Shown in pieces: positions 1 to 7,441 of a DNA stretch of 21,530 nt. A program made the position numbers and the translations under genes. This DNA comes from Muribaculaceae bacterium (GTDB lineage: Bacteria; Bacteroidota; Bacteroidia; Bacteroidales; Muribaculaceae), in NCBI GenBank assembly GCA_017545095.1, contig JAFYCU010000033.1, positions 1 through 21,530 on the forward strand, read 5' to 3'. Under the pieces are notes generated by a model. It made no database searches. It had not been told where the DNA came from and was given only the letters and a program-made list of their open reading frames with translations. Position 1 is the stretch's first letter, and the number at the start of each line of letters is the position of its first letter.

Positions 1-1400
1 ATACCGAAGGCCACCAAGCCAAAGGCAAAGATGGCATAGTACTCACTCAAGATAGTGTCCATGCCAAATTGCGCCGAGGCCATGTAGGCCACAAGCATGA
101 GCACAAAGAACACCAGTCCGGTCCAGAAGCTGCCGAAGTTGCCGGCCACCAGACCCGAGAGGATGTTGAGCGATGCACCGCCCTGCTCCGAGGCTTTCAC
201 CACCTCTTTCACATGGGTGGAATTGGGCGAGGTAAACCACTTGGTGATTTCGGGGATGAGGGCTGCGCCCAGCGTGCCGCACGAGATAATGATGGCCAGG
301 CCCAACCAATAGTTGCCGCCAAGGCCCTGCAAGCAGTAGTAGCTGGCCACAAAGGTGCCGATAATCGAAAGGATCGAAGTAATCCACACCAGGCTGGTGA
401 GCGGCTTCTCGAAGTCGAGGTCATCGGCTCCGCTATACTTGGCTTTGCTCAGCGCACCATTAATATAATAGGCAATCACACTGGCCACCACACCCAAGAT
501 GCGCATCACGAAAATCCAGATGAGCAGGTCGATTTGGAACTGCTGCGGCACTGCAAGCAGGATAAACGACACCAGGGCCACACCGGTCACGCCGTAGGTC
601 TCGAAGCCGTCGGCGGTGGGGCCTATCGAGTCACCGGCGTTGTCGCCCGTGCAGTCGGCAATCACACCAGGGTTGCGCGGGTCGTCCTCGCCAATCTTGA
701 ACACCACCTTCATCAGGTCGCTGCCAATGTCGGCAATCTTTGTGAAGATGCCGCCGGCAATGCGCAGCGCACTCGCACCCAGCGACTCACCAATAGCAAA
801 GCCGATAAAGCAACTGCCAGCCAGGTCGCCCGGCATGAACAGCAGGATGGTGAGCATGAGCACCAGCTCCACACAGATGAGCAGAATGCCGATACTCATT
901 CCTGCCGTCAAGGGGATGTTGAGCAGTTCCAGGGGCTTACGGCGAAGCGATGCAAACGCCATGCGCGCATTGGCAAACGTATTCATGCGCACGCCAAACC
1001 ATGCCACGGCATACGATCCCAGCACGCCAATCACCGTCCAAGCCAAGATCAGCAGCACCGAGCCTAAACCCATCTGCGACAGCACGCCGAAGTAAAGCAC
1101 CACGGCAAGGCCGATAAACAAGAAAAGAATACCCAGGAATTTGCCCTGCTGCTTGAGGTAGGTAGAGCACGTTTTGAATATCACGTCGCCAATCTCAAGC
1201 ATCGACCTGTGCGCTTTGAGCTTGCGCACCTTGGCAAACTGCCAGTAACCGAACACCATGCCCAGCAACACCACCAGGAAACCCCAGTGGAGGATGCCTG
1301 CCTTGTCGGCAAAGCCATCGGGCATCTTCAAGTCGGCCTCGCTCGCCAAGAGCGTGGCCGGAAGCATCAACGTCGTCAATGCGGTCAAGAATTTTCTCAT
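1..1400 (-). CDS. hppA: Membrane-bound ion-translocating pyrophosphatase, N-terminal 466 residues (runs off window)
   Basis: Hydrolyses pyrophosphate in the cytoplasmic membrane and couples this to pumping H+ and/or Na+. The reading frame is open from the ATG at 1398-1400 to the window edge. The start is a hydrophobic helix (MRKFLTALTTLMLP), followed by many membrane segments. The family's pyrophosphate/Mg-binding loop is visible around residues 214-255: KIADIGSDLMK, then DDPRNPGVIADCTGDNAGD, then GPTADGFETYGVTG. The SIGPTADGF wording is, from memory, that of Bacteroides-type enzymes; these are usually about 730 residues, so roughly 270 residues are missing. The residue that separates K+-dependent from K+-independent enzymes lies in the missing part, so ion specificity cannot be read here. 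The gene follows a 5' leader of roughly 140 bases. Confidence 0.93.
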   Translation of the reverse strand, partial: MRKFLTALTTLMLPATLLASEADLKMPDGFADKAGILHWGFLVVLLGMVFGYWQFAKVRKLKAHRSMLEIGDVIFKTCSTYLKQQGKFLGILFLFIGLAVVLYFGVLSQMGLGSVLLILAWTVIGVLGSYAVAWFGVRMNTFANARMAFASLRRKPLELLNIPLTAGMSIGILLICVELVLMLTILLFMPGDLAGSCFIGFAIGESLGASALRIAGGIFTKIADIGSDLMKVVFKIGEDDPRNPGVIADCTGDNAGDSIGPTADGFETYGVTGVALVSFILLAVPQQFQIDLLIWIFVMRILGVVASVIAYYINGALSKAKYSGADDLDFEKPLTSLVWITSILSIIGTFVASYYCLQGLGGNYWLGLAIIISCGTLGAALIPEITKWFTSPNSTHVKEVVKASEQGGASLNILSGLVAGNFGSFWTGLVFFVLMLVAYMASAQFGMDTILSEYYAIFAFGLVAFG

Positions 1401-1628
1401 TGTTTAATTCTGTTAATGGGTCTATTAGTTAATTGATTTGATTTTTCATCGTCTATCTTCAGCCAGCCGAAACACAACGATTGCCATTACATGCTGATTA
1501 ATAACAATTTGACATCCGCGCTGCCCCAGCCGCTTATTTTATTCGTGCAAATTTAAAGAAAAAATCCCAAACTGCCATTTCCACAAGCGTTTTTTTTCAG
1601 AATTTTCGATTTTCCGAGGCCTCCACCT
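1401..1628. other. Intergenic region between hppA and the secreted-protein terminator
   Basis: AT-rich gap with no convincing open reading frame. It holds the hppA leader and the candidate hppA promoter. I see no riboswitch-like fold that I can name. Confidence 0.5.
1547..1555 (-). promoter_or_regulatory. Candidate promoter (-7 element) of hppA
   Basis: On the minus strand this reads TAAATTTGC, an exact match to the Bacteroidota -7 consensus TAnnTTTG. A TTTG lies upstream (1568-1571) but only 12 bases away instead of the usual 19-21, so the -33 element is doubtful. If used, it gives a leader of about 140 bases before the ATG. Confidence 0.5.
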
Positions 1629-1661
1629 AAAAAAAGCGGCCGCCCGCTGGGGCGACCGCTT
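1629..1661 (-). terminator. Rho-independent terminator of the secreted beta-propeller gene
   Basis: A 12-base-pair stem with one mismatch (1634-1645 with 1650-1661) and a four-base loop, followed on the minus strand by a run of seven T (complement of 1629-1635). It lies just downstream of the stop codon at 1689 and separates that gene from hppA. Confidence 0.9.
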
Positions 1662-1688
1662 GTAGGGTAATCGAGTGTGACGACGTGA

Positions 1689-3380
1689 TTACTTCACAAT
1701 CTTGGTCACGCTCTTGGTGCCGTCGGCATACTTGGTGACGACAACGTTCACACCCTCGAAGGGCACGTTGCTCACCTGGCCGTTCACGTTCACATACTCA
1801 ACGCTGGCCACAGCCTTGGTGTTGATGTCGCGCACGGCGGTGACGGTGGGCACCTCAACTGCGTAGTCGGGACGCAGCGGGGTGATAGCCTCGTTGGGGT
1901 CGTCGCCCTGGGCACGTTTCATGCCAGCGGGAGCGGCAGCAGCGGTGCGCGGGAAAGCAAAGCGGCGGAAGGTCTCCTTGCCGTTGTCGCAGGCATAGAG
2001 GTTGCCGGCATAGTCCCAAGCGATGTCGTTGAAACCACGCACGTCGGTGCTCATCACGGACATGGCGTTCTCAAAGTCGATGGTGGGGGTGCCAAACTCA
2101 TTGTAGGTCACGTCGGCCACGGTGAGCTTGAAGTTACCCGTCGAAAGAGCAATCTTGCTACCATCGGGGCTCACAGCGATACCGCCACCACGGTTGAAGG
2201 GGATGGGGATGATTGTATCGGTGACAATGGAGTAGTCCTCCTCCCACTCGCCGTCGGCATTCTTGCTGACGTGTTTCAGCGTGGGCTGAGCATCGTTGGG
2301 AGTACCACGGTACTGGGTCCACCACAGGTTGCCGTTCGGGTCGTAGTCGATGCTCACGCTCTGGGCGCTGATGGTGTACTGTCCGCTCAGGGGGAACACC
2401 TCGTCCATCTCGTCGGCAGCAGCGGCCCAGGTGGTGGCGGTGCCCAGAGGATACTCATACATCTTGTAGGCTCCATAGGTAAACACCTGGCCACGGGTGC
2501 AGCTGTGGTTCATAATCTTCAGGTTCTCGCCCTCGCCAGTGACAGCGAAGCAAGCCGAGTAGCCAGCCACGAAGTCGCCATCCTCGGTGTAGAGGTTGCA
2601 GTCGTAACCAGTCTCCTCATATTCCTTCTTCTCACCCACAAACACGGGAGTCCACTCAGCCAGGTTGTCGGGGTTGACCTCATAGAGGGGCTGGCCGTTC
2701 TTCACGTCCAGGCCACCCACAAAGATGCGGCCGTCCTTGCTGATTTTCACTTTCTTCAGCGCGAAGTTGTTGCCCGTGCCGCCGGTGTAGTTGGCATAGG
2801 CATAGTTCTCCTGCAGGTTGGGATCGCCCACATAACCGTATTTGCCTTCGGGGTTAGCCACGCGCTGCATCTGCGGGTCAAACACATAGATACCGGCACC
2901 CACGCCTTCATTGTTGATGCCGGTCCAATAGCTAGCTCCGGCAGTGTTCACGCTGGGCTGGCACTCGGTGATGAGCAGGCGACCGAAGTGGGGACTCATC
3001 GGGTCGTTGTCAATGGCGATGCCATAGGGGCTCCAGAAGGTGTACACAGGGTCGCACTGCACGGGCTCGGTGAGCTCGGCACCCTTGACGCGCAAAGCCA
3101 GGTCGTAGGTGGCAGGATCCAGCCCCTCGAGGCTCACGTTCACGGCGTGCTCGCCGGCGGTGATGGCCTCGGCGTCGAGCTCAACGCTCTTCTTCACCTC
3201 GCCATTCAGCATAAAGTCAACCACCACGCGCTCGGCATCGGCACACAGCGCGTAGTTCACGGGAACGGTGAGGGTGTTCACGTCAACCTCACCGGTCGTG
3301 GCGTTGTAGGCATAAGGGTTCTGTGCCATTGCACTCAAGCCCATTGCCAACAAGCCTGCAAAGAGTAACGATTTCTTCAT
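1689..3380 (-). CDS. Secreted beta-propeller-like protein with type IX secretion-like C-terminal domain
   Basis: Predicted exported protein of 563 residues, exact function not recognised. A signal peptide is clear (MKKSLLFAGLLAMGLSAMA, cleavage near residue 19). Residues about 20-110 look like a beta-sandwich domain. The middle holds propeller-like strand motifs such as VSIDYDPNGNLWWTQ, GIAVSPDGSKIALS and FNDIAWDYAGNLYACD. The last 50 residues (VEYVNVNGQVSNVPFEGVNV, ending TKSVTKIVK) resemble the C-terminal sorting domains used by the type IX secretion system, which would send the protein to the cell surface or outside. It is monocistronic: own promoter-like element upstream and strong terminator downstream. 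A carbohydrate- or metal-binding surface role is possible but not shown by the sequence. Confidence 0.8.
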   Translation of the reverse strand: MKKSLLFAGLLAMGLSAMAQNPYAYNATTGEVDVNTLTVPVNYALCADAERVVVDFMLNGEVKKSVELDAEAITAGEHAVNVSLEGLDPATYDLALRVKGAELTEPVQCDPVYTFWSPYGIAIDNDPMSPHFGRLLITECQPSVNTAGASYWTGINNEGVGAGIYVFDPQMQRVANPEGKYGYVGDPNLQENYAYANYTGGTGNNFALKKVKISKDGRIFVGGLDVKNGQPLYEVNPDNLAEWTPVFVGEKKEYEETGYDCNLYTEDGDFVAGYSACFAVTGEGENLKIMNHSCTRGQVFTYGAYKMYEYPLGTATTWAAAADEMDEVFPLSGQYTISAQSVSIDYDPNGNLWWTQYRGTPNDAQPTLKHVSKNADGEWEEDYSIVTDTIIPIPFNRGGGIAVSPDGSKIALSTGNFKLTVADVTYNEFGTPTIDFENAMSVMSTDVRGFNDIAWDYAGNLYACDNGKETFRRFAFPRTAAAAPAGMKRAQGDDPNEAITPLRPDYAVEVPTVTAVRDINTKAVASVEYVNVNGQVSNVPFEGVNVVVTKYADGTKSVTKIVK

Positions 3381-3430
3381 AATCCTTACTGTTTTAAATA
3401 GTTAATAATTGGGTTAGTATTTTTCAAGCG

Positions 3431-3439
3431 ACAAATTTA
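3431..3439 (-). promoter_or_regulatory. Candidate promoter (-7 element) of the secreted beta-propeller gene
   Basis: Minus strand reads TAAATTTGT, matching TAnnTTTG, about 50 bases before the ATG at 3380. The nearest clear TTTG upstream (3467-3470) is 27 bases away, longer than usual. Confidence 0.5.
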
Positions 3440-3567
3440 GGCATAATTTCTGAAACAGCGCAACTACAAAGGCTTAAAATTTGTTTATTGGCCGAAATTT
3501 AACGCCAGACGACTGTAAAACACGAGCTAATACGGGAATAACTATAGAGCTGTTGTCCCTGGCAAGC

Positions 3568-3605
3568 CGCCCACGTCAACGAGTCTTCGGCTGGGTGGGC
3601 GTTTT
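3568..3605 (+). terminator. Hairpin plus T-run with no obvious upstream gene
   Basis: Seven perfect base pairs (CGCCCAC at 3568-3574 with GTGGGCG at 3595-3601) are followed by TTTT and then GTATTT. The orientation is that of a plus-strand terminator, but the neighbour on the left is transcribed away on the minus strand. The murI promoter begins just after it, so it is not a leader attenuator of murI from that promoter. Confidence 0.5.
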
Positions 3606-3608
3606 GTA

Positions 3609-3640
3609 TTTGCTGATATGAAAGAATTGTTGTAATTTTG
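3609..3640 (+). promoter_or_regulatory. Promoter of murI
   Basis: TTTG at 3609-3612, a 20-base spacer, then TAATTTTG at 3633-3640. Both elements and the spacing fit the Bacteroidota housekeeping consensus. Transcription should begin near 3647, giving a leader of about 15 bases. Confidence 0.8.
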
Positions 3641-3662
3641 CGAATGATTTAGCAGTGGCAAT

Positions 3663-4496
3663 ATGAATATAGATTTAGTGACTGGCCCGATTGGGGTGTT
3701 TGACTCGGGTTTCGGCGGGTTGTCGATATTGCGCGAGATGCGGCGCGTGCTACCGCAATACGACTACTTGTTTTTGGGCGACAACGCCCGTGCGCCCTAT
3801 GGCGTGCGGTCGTTTGAACTGGTGTATGAGTTCACGCTGCAAGCGGTGAAACACCTGTTTGCCGCCGGCTGCCCGTTGGTGATCTTGGCCTGCAACACGG
3901 CCAGTGCCAAGGCATTGCGAAGCATCCAGCAGCGCGACCTGCCGCAGCTCGATGCCACGCGGCGCGTGCTGGGCGTGATTCGCCCCACCGTGGAGCGAGT
4001 GGGCGAACTGAGTCGAACAGGACACATCGGTGTATTCGGCACACCGGGCACCATACAGAGCGGCTCCTACAACATTGAAATCACCAAGTTGCACCCCACG
4101 TTCCGCATCTTCGGACACCCATGCCCCATGTGGGTGCCCCTGGTGGAATACCGCGAGAGCAACGGCCCTGGAGCCGACTATTTCGTGCGCAAGGACATCG
4201 ACGCGCTCATGGCGCAAGACCCCGACATCGACACGGTGATTCTGGGCTGCACCCACTACCCGCTCCTGCTCGACAAAATCAGCCGTTACATGCCTGCCGG
4301 CGTGAACATCGTGGCTCAAGGCGGCATCGTGGCCGAAAGCCTGGCCGACTATATGCGGCGACACCCCGAAATGGCACACCGATGCACCACTGGTGGCACT
4401 TGCCGCTACCTCACCACCGACGACCCCTCACGCTTTGCCGAAATGGCCAGCGTGTTCACCGGCGAAACGGTAACCGCACAGCGAGCAGTGCTTTGA
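3663..4496 (+). CDS. murI: Glutamate racemase
   Basis: Converts L-glutamate to D-glutamate for peptidoglycan, in the cytoplasm, without a cofactor. The protein has 277 residues, normal for the family. All catalytic signatures are present: DSGFGGLS at 14-21 (Asp14), ACNTAS with catalytic Cys77, and GCTHYP with the second catalytic Cys196 and His198. The ATG at 3663 is placed just after a near-perfect promoter, which fixes the start. It is probably transcribed alone, since the downstream udk has its own promoter after a 229-base gap. Confidence 0.96.
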   Translation: MNIDLVTGPIGVFDSGFGGLSILREMRRVLPQYDYLFLGDNARAPYGVRSFELVYEFTLQAVKHLFAAGCPLVILACNTASAKALRSIQQRDLPQLDATRRVLGVIRPTVERVGELSRTGHIGVFGTPGTIQSGSYNIEITKLHPTFRIFGHPCPMWVPLVEYRESNGPGADYFVRKDIDALMAQDPDIDTVILGCTHYPLLLDKISRYMPAGVNIVAQGGIVAESLADYMRRHPEMAHRCTTGGTCRYLTTDDPSRFAEMASVFTGETVTAQRAVL

Positions 4497-4690
4497 CTGT
4501 CCGACATAAAGAACGATGCGGCAGGTTTACACAAAACGACTTAAGCCTTTAATGTTCAGTACTTTTGCGCCTTATATCTTCCGTTTTATGCTTCTGTTTC
4601 ATCGCATCTTTCACCTCCTGCTCCCCATTTTTTCGCTCCACTCCTGCCAAATAAATTGCCAATTGTAATGCGGTGTATTAAATTAATGTG
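4497..4690. other. Intergenic region between murI and udk
   Basis: No certain gene. It contains one more TAnnTTTG match (TACTTTTG at 4560-4567) followed by a 26-codon open frame, 4588-4668, starting MLLFHRIFHLLLP. No convincing -33 element precedes this motif and no ribosome site is visible, so I do not call it a gene. Confidence 0.4.
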
Positions 4691-4698
4691 TAACTTTG
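4691..4698 (+). promoter_or_regulatory. Promoter (-7 element) of udk-lptB
   Basis: TAACTTTG matches TAnnTTTG and is 27 bases before the ATG at 4726. It overlaps an in-frame TTG at 4696, so that TTG is part of the promoter and cannot be the start codon. Confidence 0.65.
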
Positions 4699-4725
4699 TG
4701 GCCGATTATTAAAACGACTTGCATC

Positions 4726-5340
4726 ATGATCATCATTGGTATTGCCGGTGGAACCGGTTCGGGAAAGACCACTGTAGTGCGTAAAATCATGGAACGCCTG
4801 CCGCTGGGCGAGGTGGGTATCATCTCACAGGACAACTATTACAAAGATTCGAGCCACGTGCCAGTGGAAGACCGTCAGAAAATCAACTTCGACGAGCCGG
4901 CGGCCTTTGACTGGGACCTCCTGCTCAAGCACCTCGAGATGCTCCGTCGAGGCGAGTCGATTGAAATGCCCACCTACAGCTACCTTACCTGCTCACGCCA
5001 AAAGGAGACCATCCCGATGGGACCACACGATGTGGTGCTCATCGAGGGCATTCTGGTGTTGAGCGACGAACGACTGCGCGAGATGATGGACATCAAAGTG
5101 TTTGTTGATGCCGATGGCGACGACCGGCTCATCCGCGTGATCTCGCGCGACTGCATCGAGCGTGGACGCACACCGCAAGAGGTCATCGACCGATACCAGC
5201 AAGTGCTCAAACCCATGCATATGCTGCACATCGAACCCGCCAAGCGCTATGCCAACATCATCGTGCCCGAAGGTGGACACAACGAAGTGGCCATCAACCT
5301 CATCACCGACTACATCAAGAGCCAGCTGGCCAAGAAATAG
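4726..5340 (+). CDS. udk: Uridine kinase
   Basis: Phosphorylates uridine and cytidine to UMP and CMP in pyrimidine salvage. The protein has 204 residues. The P-loop GGTGSGKT is at residues 8-15; SQDNYYKD at 34-41 and LIEGI at 105-109 follow the family order; the lid arginines lie in RVISRDCIERGR around 137-148. I use the ATG at 4726 because the longer frame from TTG 4696 starts inside the promoter and would bury the P-loop behind an unneeded extension. The stop is three bases before lptB, so the two are almost certainly one transcript. Confidence 0.95.
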   Translation: MIIIGIAGGTGSGKTTVVRKIMERLPLGEVGIISQDNYYKDSSHVPVEDRQKINFDEPAAFDWDLLLKHLEMLRRGESIEMPTYSYLTCSRQKETIPMGPHDVVLIEGILVLSDERLREMMDIKVFVDADGDDRLIRVISRDCIERGRTPQEVIDRYQQVLKPMHMLHIEPAKRYANIIVPEGGHNEVAINLITDYIKSQLAKK

Positions 5341-5343
5341 CCC

Positions 5344-6234
5344 ATGCGCCTGCCTTGGAGTCATGCCAAACCCAACAAGGCCACATCCCAGCAGCCTAAT
5401 GCCAAGGATGTGACAGCCCGTCTGCATCGTGCCGGCGAGGAGGGCAATCTGGTGCTCACCACACGCGACCTGGTGAAGAAATACCGGCAACGCACCGTGG
5501 TGAACCACGTGTCGATCGAGCTTCGCCAAGGCGAGATTGTGGGACTGCTCGGCCCTAACGGTGCCGGCAAAACCACCACGTTCTACATGACCACCGGACT
5601 GGTCACGCCCAACGAAGGTCGCGTGTTTCTCAACGAGGTGGACATCACCACACTGCCCGTGTATAAACGCGCGCAGTTGGGAATCGGCTATCTGCCGCAG
5701 GAGGCCTCGGTGTTCCGCACGCTCACTGTCGAAGACAATATCCGCCTTGTGCTGGAGATGACCGACACCACGCCCGAGCAGCAACGCGACCGCCTCGAGC
5801 AGCTCATCGCCGAGTTCCACCTGCAAAAGGTGCGCAAGAACCTGGGCAACCGGCTCTCGGGCGGCGAGCGGCGGCGATGCGAGATTGCACGCTGTCTGGC
5901 CATCAACCCGCGCTTCATCATGCTCGATGAACCGTTCGCCGGTGTGGACCCCATCGCCGTGGAGGACATACAGAGCATCGTTTACAGTCTGAAATCGAAA
6001 AACATCGGCATCCTCATCACCGACCACAACGCTCCCGAGACACTGTCGATCTGCGATCGCGCCTACCTGCTGTTTGAGGGCAAAATCCTATTCGAGGATG
6101 CCAGCGAACGCTTGGCCGAGAACCCGGTGGTGCGCGACAAATACCTGGGACACAACTTTGTGTTCCGCCGCAAGAACTTCGACTTCAAAACCAGCGAGCA
6201 AGCGGTCGCCAATGATGCCGATGGAGCCGATTAG
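5344..6234 (+). CDS. lptB: Lipopolysaccharide export ABC transporter ATPase LptB
   Basis: ATPase that drives the LptB2FG inner-membrane pump, moving lipopolysaccharide to the periplasmic bridge. The protein has 296 residues: an ABC domain plus an N-terminal extension of about 35 polar residues not seen in the 241-residue E. coli protein. Walker A GPNGAGKT is at 70-77, Q-loop Gln119, signature LSGGE at 171-175, Walker B FIMLDEP at 191-197 and the switch His228 in TDHN. GYLPQEASVFR and the PFAGVDPIAV stretch are typical of LptB. It starts three bases after udk, and its stop codon overlaps that of the convergent LptF/LptG gene. Confidence 0.93.
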   Translation: MRLPWSHAKPNKATSQQPNAKDVTARLHRAGEEGNLVLTTRDLVKKYRQRTVVNHVSIELRQGEIVGLLGPNGAGKTTTFYMTTGLVTPNEGRVFLNEVDITTLPVYKRAQLGIGYLPQEASVFRTLTVEDNIRLVLEMTDTTPEQQRDRLEQLIAEFHLQKVRKNLGNRLSGGERRRCEIARCLAINPRFIMLDEPFAGVDPIAVEDIQSIVYSLKSKNIGILITDHNAPETLSICDRAYLLFEGKILFEDASERLAENPVVRDKYLGHNFVFRRKNFDFKTSEQAVANDADGAD

Positions 6235-7334
6235 CGGGCAGCGCGGTGATAGAGGAATATGGCAATAATGATGTATAGCACATTCGGTATCCACATCGCC
6301 ACACGCGCCGAGGTGTAGCCCGACACGCAGAACGTGCTGGTCACCGTCATGAATAGGATGTAGGAAAAGCTCAGCAGCAGCCCTATGCCTATGTTCATCC
6401 CCATGCCACCACGCACCTTGCGCGACGAGAGCGACAACCCGATGATGGTGAGGATAAACGCCGCCGCCGTCATCGCGATGCGTTTCTCATACTCGATCTC
6501 AAAGTTCTGGATATTGGCCACTCCCCTAGCCTTTTGCCGCTGGATATATTGCTTGAGCTCAGGCGAGGTGAGCATCTGTTCATCGTTTTTGGAGATGAGG
6601 AAGTCGCGCGGCTCGATGCCGAGCAGGGTGTCGAGCTGGTTACCACGCGTGAGCGATTCTTTCAGACCGTTGAATCGGCGAATGGTGTAGGAGCTGAGCG
6701 TCCAGCGCCCCAGCGAGTCGTAGCGGATGTTCTCGGCTGTGAGTCGCGAACGCAACGTCTTGCCGTCGAACTCATCGAGCGAAAAACGAAACCCGGTGCG
6801 CGTGGTGTTGTCGTAGCGCGACATATAAGCCATCACCCCTGGACGCACCTGAAGCTGGATGTTGTCGGCATAGACCACCTCCTTGTTGTTCACCCAACGG
6901 TTGGTGTAGGCAATGCGCTGCACGGTGGCCGGAGGTATCACATAGGCTGCAAGCAGATAGCTGCTGGCAGCGATGATGGTGGCACTCACCATGTAGGGTA
7001 CCAACAACCTACGGAAACTGATGCCACTCGAGAGCATAGCGATAATCTCGCTGCGGTCGGCCAAGCGCGAGGTAAAGAAAATCACAGCAATAAAGGTGAA
7101 CAGCGGACTGAACTGGCTCATGATAAAGGGCAGGAAGTTCATGAAGTACTGAAACACCGTGTCCTTGAGCGGCGCGTTGATCACTGCATCCAGCTTCTCG
7201 TTGATGTCGAAGATAATCACAATGGCCATGAGCAGCAGGATGGCAAAGATGTAGGTGCCCAAGAAGTTCTTGATGATGTACCAATCAAACTTCTTGACCC
7301 ATGGTCGCCCAGGCTTAGCAGCGTTACTGTTCAT
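6231..7334 (-). CDS. LptF/LptG family permease (short paralogue)
   Basis: Membrane subunit of the LptB2FG lipopolysaccharide exporter. The length, 367 residues, is that of classic LptF and LptG. Three membrane helices lie at about 22-43, 62-87 and 107-132, then a periplasmic jelly-roll domain at about 135-285, then three more helices near 288-303, 310-334 and 344-363. EIIAMLSSGIS at 96-106 matches the conserved cytoplasmic coupling segment that faces LptB. It follows tgt on the same strand at a 107-base gap, a linkage I recall from other Bacteroidales. I cannot say from sequence alone whether it is functionally LptF or LptG; a second, longer paralogue lies at 18499-20472. Confidence 0.9.
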   Translation of the reverse strand: MNSNAAKPGRPWVKKFDWYIIKNFLGTYIFAILLLMAIVIIFDINEKLDAVINAPLKDTVFQYFMNFLPFIMSQFSPLFTFIAVIFFTSRLADRSEIIAMLSSGISFRRLLVPYMVSATIIAASSYLLAAYVIPPATVQRIAYTNRWVNNKEVVYADNIQLQVRPGVMAYMSRYDNTTRTGFRFSLDEFDGKTLRSRLTAENIRYDSLGRWTLSSYTIRRFNGLKESLTRGNQLDTLLGIEPRDFLISKNDEQMLTSPELKQYIQRQKARGVANIQNFEIEYEKRIAMTAAAFILTIIGLSLSSRKVRGGMGMNIGIGLLLSFSYILFMTVTSTFCVSGYTSARVAMWIPNVLYIIIAIFLYHRAAR

Positions 7335-7441
7335 AGCGAAATGACAATCGAGAAATCGAGTTTTCGAGCAATCGTAAAATCGAGCTTATATATACATGTA
7401 CAGCAACAAATTCCGAATTACGATGATTGTGCATTGTACAT
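7335..7441. repeat. Intergenic spacer with short ATCGAG-type repeats and a hairpin
   Basis: The gap between tgt and the LptF/LptG gene holds clustered copies of ATCGAG or TCGAG and of CAATCG (7346-7386). A seven-base-pair inverted repeat, GATTGTG at 7425-7431 with CACAATC at 7443-7449, spans the tgt stop codon. It has no T-run, so I do not call it a terminator. Confidence 0.4.

Noticed and set aside
69..1067. Open frame of 332 codons on the plus strand at the window start
   Set aside because: Shadow of hppA. The minus frame gives the pyrophosphatase motifs and a proper start.
4696..4725. TTG start giving a longer uridine kinase
   Set aside because: The TTG lies inside the TAACTTTG promoter element, and the P-loop follows directly after the ATG at 4726.
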